A DNA stretch of 64,000 nucleotides from Rhodospirillaceae bacterium UBA6219 (GTDB lineage Bacteria; Pseudomonadota; Alphaproteobacteria; Rhodospirillales; Magnetospirillaceae), in the NCBI GenBank assembly GCA_002435715.1, contig DISD01000072.1:1-64000 (forward strand). The letters are read 5' to 3'. Of the stretch, positions 18,449 through 26,576 are shown piece by piece. Under the pieces are notes generated by a model, which was not told where the DNA came from, did no database searches, and saw only the letters and a list, made by a program, of their open reading frames with translations. A program made the translations under genes and the position numbers. The first letter of the stretch is position 1; each line of letters begins with the position of its first letter.

Positions 18449-19435
18449 ATGAGGAAGTTGCTTGTTTCCGCATTTGCCGCCTTGGCTTTGGGCGCCGGCA
18501 TGGCGCCGCCTTCCTGGGCCGAAACCGCGCCGGCGGTGGCGCAGCAGCGCAGTCAGGTGCCGGGCTATTTCCGTTTCTTGTTGGGCGAGATGGAAGTCAC
18601 CGCTTTGTTCGACGGCATCGTCCAACTGCCCGAGAAACTGCTGAGTGGCGCCAGCGCCAAGGATGTGGACAGCCTGCTGGCGGCGTTGTTCGTACCGCGT
18701 GACGACAAGGGGGTGCAGACACCGGTCAACGCCTTCCTGGTCCATACCGGAACCGGTCTGGTGCTGGTGGATACGGGCACCGCCAAGGCCTTTGGTCCGG
18801 GGCTGGGCTTCATCGTCGATAACATGAAGGCGGCGGGCTATGACCCCGCCCAGGTCGAGATGGTGTTGCTGACCCATCTGCATCCCGACCATGTGAACGG
18901 TCTGCTGGGGCAAGACGGAAAGCCGGCCTTCCCCAATGCCGTCATCAAGGCGGCCAAACAGGAAGCCGATTTCTGGTTGAGCGAGGCCAACGCCGCCAAG
19001 GCGCCGGCCGACGCCAAGCCCTTTTATGATATGGCGCGGGCGGCGGTGGCGCCCTATCAGGCGGCCGGCCGCTTCGAGACTTTCGCCGCCGGTCAGGCGG
19101 TCGCCCCGGGCATCGACAGTGTCGCCGCTTTCGGCCATACCCCGGGTCACAGCGGTTACATGCTGAGCTCGGGCCAACAAAAGCTGCTGGTGTGGGGCGA
19201 TATCGTCCACAGTCATGCGGTGCAGTTCCGTCGCCCCGACGTGGCCATGGAATTTGACGTCGACAAGAAACAGGCGGTGGCCACCCGCAAGAAATTGTTG
19301 GCTGACGTGGCCAAGCGCAAGTTGTGGGTGGCGGGTGCCCATCTGCCGTTCCCCGGCATTGGCCATGTGCGGGCCGATTCCAAAGGCTATACCTGGGTGC
19401 CGGTGGAATACGGCCCCATATCTTCACACAAGTAA
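18449..19435 (+). CDS. Secreted metallo-beta-lactamase-fold hydrolase
   Basis: A 328-residue protein with a Sec signal peptide of about 24 residues (ends SWA-ET). The MBL-fold zinc motif HLHPDH occurs at residues 143-148, with VDTGTA before it, GHTPGHS later, and a downstream WGDIVHSH that supplies the bridging Asp and last His. It resembles AHL-lactonase/GumP-like members of the fold, but MBL substrates vary widely, so no specific reaction is assigned. It follows the anti-sigma gene by 58 bp. ATG 18449 fits the signal peptide. Confidence 0.88.
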   Translation: MRKLLVSAFAALALGAGMAPPSWAETAPAVAQQRSQVPGYFRFLLGEMEVTALFDGIVQLPEKLLSGASAKDVDSLLAALFVPRDDKGVQTPVNAFLVHTGTGLVLVDTGTAKAFGPGLGFIVDNMKAAGYDPAQVEMVLLTHLHPDHVNGLLGQDGKPAFPNAVIKAAKQEADFWLSEANAAKAPADAKPFYDMARAAVAPYQAAGRFETFAAGQAVAPGIDSVAAFGHTPGHSGYMLSSGQQKLLVWGDIVHSHAVQFRRPDVAMEFDVDKKQAVATRKKLLADVAKRKLWVAGAHLPFPGIGHVRADSKGYTWVPVEYGPISSHK

Positions 19436-19497
19436 AAGTACATAAATACAGCATATCGCATTACCCTGGGTGGGTTATCTCATCCAGGGGGCGCGCC

Positions 19498-21228
19498 ATG
19501 GCCGACGATTATCAGAATCCCACCCAGGAATGCGATGTGGTGATGAAGGGGGGCATCACCTCGGGCATCGTCTATCCCAAGGCGGTGCTGACCTTGGCAC
19601 GCCAATACCGCTTTCGCGACGTGGGCGGGGCCTCGGCCGGGGCCATCGCCGCCGCCATCACCGCCAGCGCCGAATATGGCCGTGACAGTGGCGGTTTCGA
19701 CAAACTGGCCAAGATCCCCGACGACATGAGCACGTCCCTGGCGACGCTGTTCCAGCCCGATCCCCGTGGTGCGGCGCTTTATGGCCTGCTGGTCGACGGT
19801 ATTTTGGATAAGCGCTGGGGGCGGGCCATCGGCCGGGTCGTTCGTCAGCATTGGTTGGTCGCCCTGGTCTCGATGGTCGTCGCGGTGGCGGTGGCCATCT
19901 GGTCGTGTCTGGGCGGGGGCTTTATCGCCTTCCTCACCGGTGGGCTGTTGGGGCTGATCGGCGTGGTGGTCGCCATCACCGTGGCCTTTGCGTCCCATGC
20001 CATGGCCTTGCTGCCAGAACTGAATTTCGGCCTGTGTCCCGGCCGTACCCAGCCGGGGCAGAAGCAGCCGGCGCTCAGTGATTGGCTGGCCCGCACCATC
20101 GAGGATTGCGCCGGACGTTTGGCCGCCAATGGCGGTTTGCCCGAGCGCCCTTTGACCTTCGGTGATTTGGAGACCCACAGCCCGCCGATCCGCTTGCGGG
20201 CGATGACGACCAATCTGGGGCTGCGGCGCCCCCATACGTTGCCGGACTTGGGATCGCGGAACTTCTTTTTCCGCGTCGAGGATTTCTCGCGACTGTTTTC
20301 GGATTGGGTGGTCAAGGCGATGATCGGCGATGCCGAGGAACGCAACGGCTTTTATCCTTTTCCCGCCCCCGAGAAACTGCCCGTGGTGGTGGCGGTCCGC
20401 ATGAGCCTGTCTTTCCCGCTGCTGATTTCGGCGGTTCCGCTGTACCGACGTGACTTCGCCGACAACGAAGGCGGGCAAAGCATGGAGATGATGCTGTTCA
20501 GCGATGGCGGCTTGTCCAGCAACTTTCCCATTCATCTGTTCGATTCGGTTTTGCCCAGTCGGCCAACCTTCGGAATCGCCCTGGACGAATATGTCGAACC
20601 GGCGGACGGATCGCCGGATCGCCGGGTACGCTTGCCCATGAAACTCGCTTCTGGCCGCTGGCAGAACTCCCGCGCTTACACGTCGGTGCCGTCATTCCTG
20701 ATGGGGTTGTTGGATGCCGCCAAGGATTGGCAGGATAATTTGCAGGTCGAGATGATCGGCTATCGCGAGCGGATTGCCCATGTCTATCTGAAAGACGACG
20801 AAGGCGGGTTGAACCTGACCATGCCGGCGGACCGTATCAATGAACTGGTGGAGTTCGGAGAGCGGGCCGGCACCTTGTTGGTTGGCGATGTCCCCCAGCG
20901 CCCCGAGGACAGGTTCCCGTTCGATTTCGACGAACATCGCTGGCGCCGTTTCCTGATGGCTTACGCTGCCATTGAAGAGGCGCTGACGGCCGCTGCCGAT
21001 GATTGGGGGCATGTGGGGCAGGCGGGAAGTTTCGCTGCCTTCATCGACGCCTATAAGGCCAATCCCGGTTCGTATAACCACAGTTCGATGAAATGGCGTC
21101 AGGAGGCGTTCAATCGGATGGATGAACTGATGGCCTTGGGGCGCACATGGCAATCGCAGCCGTTGCGCCATACCACGAAGGCGGTCCCGCGCTCGCAACC
21201 CAGGCTGAAAATCGCGCCGCGCTTTTAA
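19498..21228 (+). CDS. Patatin-like phospholipase with internal membrane segments
   Basis: A 576-residue patatin-family protein. MKGGITSGIVYP near residue 16 forms the glycine-rich oxyanion loop, GASAG at 44-48 gives the nucleophile Ser46, and SDGG at 335-338 gives Asp336 of the Ser-Asp dyad. Between them lie two strongly hydrophobic segments (about 119-138 and 143-168), so the protein is probably inserted in a membrane by a hairpin splitting the catalytic fold. ATG 19498 is chosen because the upstream frame overlaps the preceding gene. Its substrate is likely a membrane lipid acyl ester (inference). The 3' end is convergent with the next gene, overlapping by 4 bp. Confidence 0.87.
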   Translation: MADDYQNPTQECDVVMKGGITSGIVYPKAVLTLARQYRFRDVGGASAGAIAAAITASAEYGRDSGGFDKLAKIPDDMSTSLATLFQPDPRGAALYGLLVDGILDKRWGRAIGRVVRQHWLVALVSMVVAVAVAIWSCLGGGFIAFLTGGLLGLIGVVVAITVAFASHAMALLPELNFGLCPGRTQPGQKQPALSDWLARTIEDCAGRLAANGGLPERPLTFGDLETHSPPIRLRAMTTNLGLRRPHTLPDLGSRNFFFRVEDFSRLFSDWVVKAMIGDAEERNGFYPFPAPEKLPVVVAVRMSLSFPLLISAVPLYRRDFADNEGGQSMEMMLFSDGGLSSNFPIHLFDSVLPSRPTFGIALDEYVEPADGSPDRRVRLPMKLASGRWQNSRAYTSVPSFLMGLLDAAKDWQDNLQVEMIGYRERIAHVYLKDDEGGLNLTMPADRINELVEFGERAGTLLVGDVPQRPEDRFPFDFDEHRWRRFLMAYAAIEEALTAAADDWGHVGQAGSFAAFIDAYKANPGSYNHSSMKWRQEAFNRMDELMALGRTWQSQPLRHTTKAVPRSQPRLKIAPRF

Positions 21229-21830
21229 ACCAAAACCCCCGCCGCTCCCAAAGTGATTCCGCCATTGGCCTGGGTGGTGATGGCGCTGGCATCGTCCTCG
21301 GCGCTTTGCAGATCCTTGCGGGCGCGGTCCAGTCCGCGCTTTTCCTCGTCGTCCTCGGGCTGGTGGCGCTTCAGCATGGATTTCAGCAACTGGCCGACGC
21401 GCTTGACCTCGGTGGCGAATTCTTTGTCGGCCTTGGCTTCGGCGTCGCGTTCGGCACTTTGGCTTTCCGCCGTGCTGGTGCTGGTGGTGATGTCGGACGC
21501 CGGCTCGGTGCTGCGATACTCCCTGGCCGCGCCTTTCAGTTCGCGGGCCAGCCGCGCCAGTTCGCGGGCGGCGTCCTTTGACGTGGCGGCCAGCATCTTC
21601 AGCATCTGGATGCGCTTCTTGATCTGTTCCAGCTTTTGCCGTGCCGCCCCCTTGCGGTCGGAACGCGCCTGCTTGCGGGCTTGCAGCACCTTGTCCAGGG
21701 CCTCGACGCCCTCTTGGTGCTTTTTGTTCAGCTGTTCCAGCTTTTCTTCGGACAGGCCTTCCTTGCTGGCCTGAAGCGCGGTTTTCGCCATGCGCAAGGC
21801 GGTTTGCGCCGCAACGATGGTGTTGACCAT
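21225..21830 (-). CDS. Coiled-coil protein of unknown function
   Basis: A 201-residue, highly charged, Ala/Lys/Glu-rich protein, almost entirely helical with long coiled-coil stretches (about residues 15-115 and 140-190) and a short glycine-rich tail. There is no signal peptide or transmembrane segment and no family I recognise. ATG 21830 is preceded by GGAGGG at good spacing. It converges with the patatin-like gene and lies just beyond the tRNA-Ala terminator, outside the mobile element. Confidence 0.75.
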   Translation of the reverse strand: MVNTIVAAQTALRMAKTALQASKEGLSEEKLEQLNKKHQEGVEALDKVLQARKQARSDRKGAARQKLEQIKKRIQMLKMLAATSKDAARELARLARELKGAAREYRSTEPASDITTSTSTAESQSAERDAEAKADKEFATEVKRVGQLLKSMLKRHQPEDDEEKRGLDRARKDLQSAEDDASAITTQANGGITLGAAGVLV

Positions 21831-21911
21831 CGATCCCTCCAGCTTCTGCGTCGGTGGCACCGCTTCTGGGTGCGTCTGCCATCATAGCGCGTGAAGGGTT
21901 AAAAACGGGCA

Positions 21912-21940
21912 AAGAAAAACCCCCGGCCGAAGCCGGGGGT
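21912..21940 (-). terminator. Terminator, probably the original tRNA-Ala terminator
   Basis: A nine-pair stem (21919-21927 with 21932-21940) is followed on the minus strand by a T-rich run. It lies directly after the displaced tRNA 3' fragment, so it presumably ended the tRNA transcript before the element inserted. Confidence 0.85.
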
Positions 21941-21942
21941 CA

Positions 21943-21994
21943 ATCTTGGTGGAGCTAGGCGGAATCGAACCGCCGACCTCTTGAATGCCATTCA
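21943..21994. repeat. Left attachment repeat (52 bp)
   Basis: Identical to 31429-31480. Bases 21947-21994 are the last 48 nt of tRNA-Ala including CCA (minus strand), left behind as a tRNA fragment; beyond 21994 the sequence no longer matches the tRNA. Confidence 0.92.
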
Positions 21995-22119
21995 GAGGAA
22001 ATGAGTTTTCCCGTGCTTCCCGGTGATTACCGCGCCCATGGCAATGCCTTGACAATCCGCTATTTTTCGCGCTCGATATCGGAAGATGATTCCCGATGCT
22101 TCCTATGAGTTCCTGCCGG

Positions 22120-22139
22120 GTGCCTACCCAGTGCCTACC
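22120..22139 (+). repeat. Paired GTGCCTACC repeats, candidate integrase arm sites (left)
   Basis: GTGCCTACC occurs at 22120-22128 and 22131-22139, 11 bp apart and in the same orientation, between the attachment repeat and the integrase. The same pair and spacing recur at the other end of the element. Confidence 0.6.
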
Positions 22140-22165
22140 GGAAGCCGACGTGAAGGGGGTAAGAG

Positions 22166-23479
22166 ATGGCGCGGGCAAAGCTCACACAGCGTACGGTCAA
22201 CAGTGTCAACGCCGACAACGGCAAGCGTGTGTACGTGTACGACACGGAGGTGACGGGCTTCGGCCTCATGGTCACGCCCAACGGCGCCAAGTCGTACTTT
22301 GCCGAGTACCGGCATGGCTCGGGGCGCGGGGCGCCGACGCGTCGCGTCACCCTCGGATCAGTCACGAAGCTCACGCCGGAGGAAGCCCGCGACTTCGCGA
22401 AGAAAACCATTGCCGACGCTACCAAGGGCGAAGACCCCGCCACCCGCAAGCGCGAGCAGAGAGAAGCCATGACGGTCAAGGCGTTGGCCGAAACCTTCAT
22501 GAAGAAGCACGTCAACGCCAAGCGGAAGGCCAACACCGCAGCGCTTTACCAACACGTTATCGACAGCGTGATTGTTCCCCATCTCGGCACCAAGCGCGCA
22601 ACCACCGTCACCAAGGGCGATGTTGCGCGCATGCACCTCGACATCAGCGAAAAGCCCTTCCTCGCCAACCGTGCGCTTGCCGTGGTCGGTTCCATGTACA
22701 CATGGGCGGGCAAGCATGGCCTTGTGGAAGAGAGCTTCAATCCCGCCGCGCGGGTGGAGAAGTACACGGAGCGCAAGCGCGAACGCTTTCTCACCTCCGC
22801 CGAATTGGAAAAGCTTGGTGCTGCCATCCGCGAGGGCGAAGCGGACGGCATTCCGTGGGAGGTGGATACCAGCAAGCCCACGGCGAAGCACGCGCCGAAG
22901 GCGGAGAACCGGCGTGTGAAGCTCAACACCCACGTTGCCGCCGCCATCCGCCTTCTCCTCCTCACAGGGGCGCGGCTGCGCGAAATTCTGCACCTCGAAT
23001 GGGCGCATGTGGATTTGGAGCGCGGTATCCTCCTGCTACCGGACAGCAAGACGGGCCAGAAGACTATCGTGCTCAACGGCCCGGCCATGCTGGTGCTGTC
23101 CGACCTTCCGCGCGTCGGTAGGTACGTGATCGCGGGGGAGAAGGCGGGCACGAAGGACGAGAAGCCGCGTTCCGACTTGAAGCGCCCGTGGGCAGCCGTG
23201 TCCAAGCGTGCGGGCCTTGACGGCGTACGCATCCACGACCTCCGCCACACGCACGCCAGTTTCGGCGTTGGCGCCAGCTTCGGCCTCCCCATCGTGGGCA
23301 AGCTGTTGGGCCATACGCAGATGAGGACGACGGAGCGTTATGCGCACCTCGAGACTGACCCGCTACGTCGCGCGTCCGACGCCATCGGCAATGCCTTGGC
23401 GGCGGCGATGGGGGAGAACAAGAAGCCAGCGGAGGACAACGTGGTGGAGTTCGACAAGGCGAAGGCGGGGGCGCGGTGA
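22166..23479 (+). CDS. Tyrosine-type site-specific integrase
   Basis: A 437-residue phage/island integrase. An N-terminal DUF4102-type arm-binding domain (about 1-90), a core-binding domain (about 105-200), and a catalytic domain with R270 (TGARLRE), H357 and R360 (HDLRH), H383 (LGH) and nucleophile Y392 (ERYAH) are all in place, so it looks active. It sits 171 bp from the left attachment repeat and reads into the element. GGGGGTAAG precedes the ATG. The family commonly uses tRNA genes, in agreement with the tRNA-Ala target here. Confidence 0.96.
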   Translation: MARAKLTQRTVNSVNADNGKRVYVYDTEVTGFGLMVTPNGAKSYFAEYRHGSGRGAPTRRVTLGSVTKLTPEEARDFAKKTIADATKGEDPATRKREQREAMTVKALAETFMKKHVNAKRKANTAALYQHVIDSVIVPHLGTKRATTVTKGDVARMHLDISEKPFLANRALAVVGSMYTWAGKHGLVEESFNPAARVEKYTERKRERFLTSAELEKLGAAIREGEADGIPWEVDTSKPTAKHAPKAENRRVKLNTHVAAAIRLLLLTGARLREILHLEWAHVDLERGILLLPDSKTGQKTIVLNGPAMLVLSDLPRVGRYVIAGEKAGTKDEKPRSDLKRPWAAVSKRAGLDGVRIHDLRHTHASFGVGASFGLPIVGKLLGHTQMRTTERYAHLETDPLRRASDAIGNALAAAMGENKKPAEDNVVEFDKAKAGAR

Positions 23480-24084
23480 TGAGCGTCGTCGGGGCCGCGT
23501 ACGACGAACTTTTCTGCGAAGTGCGGATGGAGCGCGCCGAACGGTGCGCTCGCGGTGAAGTGATGGACCCCGCGCTTGAACGCGAGCAGTGGGCTGCCGT
23601 GCTCGCCGTCTTGCAAGCGTACACCTCGCAAGAGAACCTAACTCAGCAGCGTGAGCCCGTTTCGGCATTCCCCGTAGAGGTCGCTGATTTTATTGGAATG
23701 GCGCTTGAAGAATTGTTGTCGGGCCGTATGCCGGAAACGTTCAAAGCGCTTGGACGCAGCGGTGCGCCAACGTATTCGCGCATTGTCAGGTCAGCCATAG
23801 ATACCGCTGTGCTGTACGCGAATGCAGCCCGCGTTGGCCTAGTCATTGACCACGCACCAGCGAAGACTGTCCAGGCGCTGTTCAACATTTCAGAGCGGAC
23901 TTGGAAGGACTGGCGCAGCAAGGCAAACCAGGAGAGGGCCAAGCCTGAAAACTTCCGTGTAGGGCAGGGGCTTGAGGACGCTCGACGTAGCGCGTTGCTG
24001 GTAAGGGCGCTCCATCGCGCCGCGAGGGAGTACGAGATTCTCGGACGCCCGGATTACCCCCAAGGGGGTGCAAATAAACCCTAG
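23479..24084 (+). CDS. Element protein of unknown function
   Basis: A 201-residue soluble protein I do not recognise. The ATG overlaps the integrase stop (TGATG); a GTG three bases earlier is also possible. The middle (about residues 115-155) has a helix-turn-helix-like stretch ending TWKDWRSKAN, so DNA binding is conceivable. It is translationally coupled to the integrase, which suggests a role in element maintenance or regulation. Base composition matches the element core, not the AT-rich operon further on. Confidence 0.65.
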   Translation: MSVVGAAYDELFCEVRMERAERCARGEVMDPALEREQWAAVLAVLQAYTSQENLTQQREPVSAFPVEVADFIGMALEELLSGRMPETFKALGRSGAPTYSRIVRSAIDTAVLYANAARVGLVIDHAPAKTVQALFNISERTWKDWRSKANQERAKPENFRVGQGLEDARRSALLVRALHRAAREYEILGRPDYPQGGANKP

Positions 24085-24181
24085 TTTTTGACGCCCGATG
24101 GCAGGGGGCGCCTCTCCAGGCATCGTCATCGCATTCCAGAACTCGCGGGGAATCGCGAGCAACAGTCGAATGAGGTGACGA

Positions 24182-24445
24182 ATGACCAGCGAGGATACCT
24201 GCTTCCCCAACCGCATGCTTCGCCGTGCCGAAGCCGCCGAGTACGTCCGAACCCGATACGGCTTCCCCTGCTCGAAACAGTGGCTCGCCAAGCTGGCAAC
24301 CACCGGAGGCGGACCGAACTACCGGAAGGCCGGCAAGTTCCCCGTCTATGCGGTCGAGGACTTGGATGCGTGGGCGCAATCCCGCTTGTCGGCACCGATG
24401 CGTGCCACCGGGATCGTTATCGAACAGCCCAAGGTCAAGGAGTGA
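24182..24445 (+). CDS. AlpA/excisionase-like DNA-binding protein
   Basis: An 87-residue MerR-like winged helix protein: RRAEAAEYVRTRYG then SKQWLAKLATTGGGPNYRKAGKFPVYAVEDLDAWAQSRL is the typical helix-turn-helix/wing plus pocket signature of AlpA and Xis proteins. Such proteins bend DNA to direct excision and may regulate integrase. GAGG-type ribosome binding sequence lies upstream. It is four bases before the next element gene. Confidence 0.85.
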   Translation: MTSEDTCFPNRMLRRAEAAEYVRTRYGFPCSKQWLAKLATTGGGPNYRKAGKFPVYAVEDLDAWAQSRLSAPMRATGIVIEQPKVKE

Positions 24446-24449
24446 AGCC

Positions 24450-25085
24450 ATGGCGGACCACACTTGGCTTTGCGGCGACGGCATTCAGGTGAACATCAGC
24501 ATCGGCACCGACCATGCCGTTGACCGGGAAGGCATCCACAATTTCGCCTTCGGGCCGGAAGCTGCGGAAGACCCTGGGACCGGCGTTCGGGTCAGCACGG
24601 ACGGGAAGATCACCATCGGCAGTCCGCAATGCCCCGCCAGGGCGTTGGCGCGGGCGCAAGCTCGCGTCAACCTCTTGCACCGTCTGCTCGACGGAGTGGA
24701 GCTTCCCGACGCCCGATGGGAGAGCGTCTATCGTGCGAGAGGCACCGCCAATGGCCGGCGCTATGGCAACCTGATCCTGCGGCCCACCGACCTCTTTTGG
24801 CGCACGGGCTCGGGGGAGCAATGGACTGACTTCGCCTCCCTCTTGGAGGAGCGTTTCAACCTGAGCCGCTCTGTTGCATGGCGGTTGGCTTGGGCACTGG
24901 TCCGGGCAGCCTACGCAGGGCGTTGGGAGAACGTGGAAACGCTACTCCAGACCGCTCCACTGTCGGACGGAGGGGCAACCGCATCCAGCGACCGGAAAAC
25001 CGTTCCGTCGGTCCCCGCCTCGCCCGATTTTGCGGCCATCTTGGATACCGCTGTCGCAAGCCTCAAGCGCCTGGTGCTGCCATGA
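24450..25085 (+). CDS. Element protein of unknown function
   Basis: A 211-residue protein without a family I can name. AAGGAG lies about nine bases upstream of ATG 24450. Its stop overlaps the start of the RepA-like ATPase gene (ATGA), so the two are co-translated. The protein has an Arg/Trp-rich central part and a low-complexity Ser/Pro region near residue 180, with no signal peptide or membrane segment. Position suggests an accessory replication or mobilisation role, which is inference only. Confidence 0.65.
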   Translation: MADHTWLCGDGIQVNISIGTDHAVDREGIHNFAFGPEAAEDPGTGVRVSTDGKITIGSPQCPARALARAQARVNLLHRLLDGVELPDARWESVYRARGTANGRRYGNLILRPTDLFWRTGSGEQWTDFASLLEERFNLSRSVAWRLAWALVRAAYAGRWENVETLLQTAPLSDGGATASSDRKTVPSVPASPDFAAILDTAVASLKRLVLP

Positions 25086-26287
25086 TGTTGCTGCCCCGCA
25101 TTCCCGGCCTGACGTTGCATGGCGACGATCCGCTTCCCGACCGGACGGATTACCTGATCGGCAACTTCATCCCCATGAAGGGGGTGGGGTTGCTGGTCGG
25201 GGAGCCCACGGCGGGCAAGACTTTCCTGACCATTGGAATGGCGGCCTCCATCGCGTCGGGCGCGCCATTCCTGGGGCACTATTATGCCGCGTCCACCGAC
25301 GTCAGACAGCGCCCCCGGATCGTTGAAGGCGGCGCGACGCTCATTCTGGCGGGGGAAGGGCTCGATACCTACGGGGCTCGGCTGACGGCTGCCTACCACG
25401 GGCTTGGCGAGCAGTACCGCCAGCGCATTCAGCAACTCGGCTGCGGGGACAGGCTGCCCGTGTGGTGGAACCATGCTCACGGGCTGCGCGAAGACGCCCC
25501 ATTCGACTGCTGGCTTCGGACGGCGCGCGAACTCGCGGAACATCTGGAAGTCTATGTGCCCTTTGGCCTTCGCCTGATCGTCATCGACACCCTTCCGGCG
25601 GTGTTCGGCTTCAAGGATGAGAACTCGGCGGCGGAGGCCCAAGGCGCCATCAGCAAACTCGTACGGCTGTCCGAGGCCACGGGGGCTTTCGTGCTTGCCA
25701 CCATGCATCCCCGGAAGAAATCCGGCAGCCGCGTGCGTGGGTCTGGTGTGTTCGAGGGCGGTCCCGACGTGATCTTGACCGCTCGAAAGGGGCCGAAGGG
25801 TGGGCGGACGCTGGCAGTCACCAAGTCGCGCGCGAGTGCTGCCGAAAATGAGACGTGGGCCTATCGATTGGTGCCCATAACCTTGCCCAACGGCGAAGCC
25901 TCCGCCTACCTCGATGGCGTTGTGAGAACGTCCCTTCCTTCGCCACCGACCGAGAAGCCATCCGCGAGCGAACGCATGACCCGCGACGCAGCAGATGTCC
26001 TTGCCGCCATGGAAGGTGCTCTCCGGCGCGCGCCCGTCACTTGGCAAGACGCAGCCGGGTGCGCGATGCAGGGCGCTGAGGAAGACGCCATACGGGCCGA
26101 ACTCGCGCGTATCAAGGTGCCAGTGTCGCCCGATCCTCGACAGCGCCGGGACGCAGAGCGTCACTCTTACCGGCGTGGCATTGAGCGATTGTTGGAGGGA
26201 CGGATAATCGTTGAACACTGCTTCCGCGATGGCCGTGTGGTCTATTGCATTCAGGATGTTGGCAATCCTGCCACGGGTGAGGGTTGA
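25082..26287 (+). CDS. RepA-like AAA/RecA-fold ATPase
   Basis: A 401-residue P-loop ATPase. GEPTAGKT at residues 40-47 is Walker A, ILAGEG follows a beta strand, and LRLIVIDTL near 165 is Walker B. TMHPRKKSGSRVRGSGVFEGGPDV matches the sensor region of hexameric RepA/AAA_25 helicases found on plasmids and islands. The C-terminal ~100 residues probably form a winged helix. It may support replication of the excised element. ATG 25082 overlaps the previous stop. Confidence 0.85.
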   Translation: MMLLPRIPGLTLHGDDPLPDRTDYLIGNFIPMKGVGLLVGEPTAGKTFLTIGMAASIASGAPFLGHYYAASTDVRQRPRIVEGGATLILAGEGLDTYGARLTAAYHGLGEQYRQRIQQLGCGDRLPVWWNHAHGLREDAPFDCWLRTARELAEHLEVYVPFGLRLIVIDTLPAVFGFKDENSAAEAQGAISKLVRLSEATGAFVLATMHPRKKSGSRVRGSGVFEGGPDVILTARKGPKGGRTLAVTKSRASAAENETWAYRLVPITLPNGEASAYLDGVVRTSLPSPPTEKPSASERMTRDAADVLAAMEGALRRAPVTWQDAAGCAMQGAEEDAIRAELARIKVPVSPDPRQRRDAERHSYRRGIERLLEGRIIVEHCFRDGRVVYCIQDVGNPATGEG

Positions 26288-26552
26288 GGTCCCGCGAGAC
26301 AGTAAGCCCGCCTGCCACCCCCATTTCCGCTTCCGACGCCGCGCCCGTTGGCATTGGTGCCACCGATGAGAACGCTCAGCTGATAGCCCTAAGCGACCAT
26401 TGGTCCTTCCCGGTGGTCTTCAAGCACTCACAAGACTGAACATTCGACAAGCTGACCGGACGGACAGACGCCGCGCTTGATATATCTGCGCGCGCGTCCG
26501 TGTCCTTGTCCGTGGCGCCCAAGTCCGCGTGCGGACACATGGAATCGACGGG

Positions 26553-26570
26553 CAACGGGGGGCGCCGTTG
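26553..26570 (-). other. Hairpin after the ABC-3C operon
   Basis: CAACGG and CCGTTG pair around a six-base loop just downstream of the ATPase stop codon. No T-run follows, so it is at most a weak terminator. The rest of 26288-26576 holds no gene that I can see. Confidence 0.35.
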
Positions 26571-26576
26571 TCCTGT

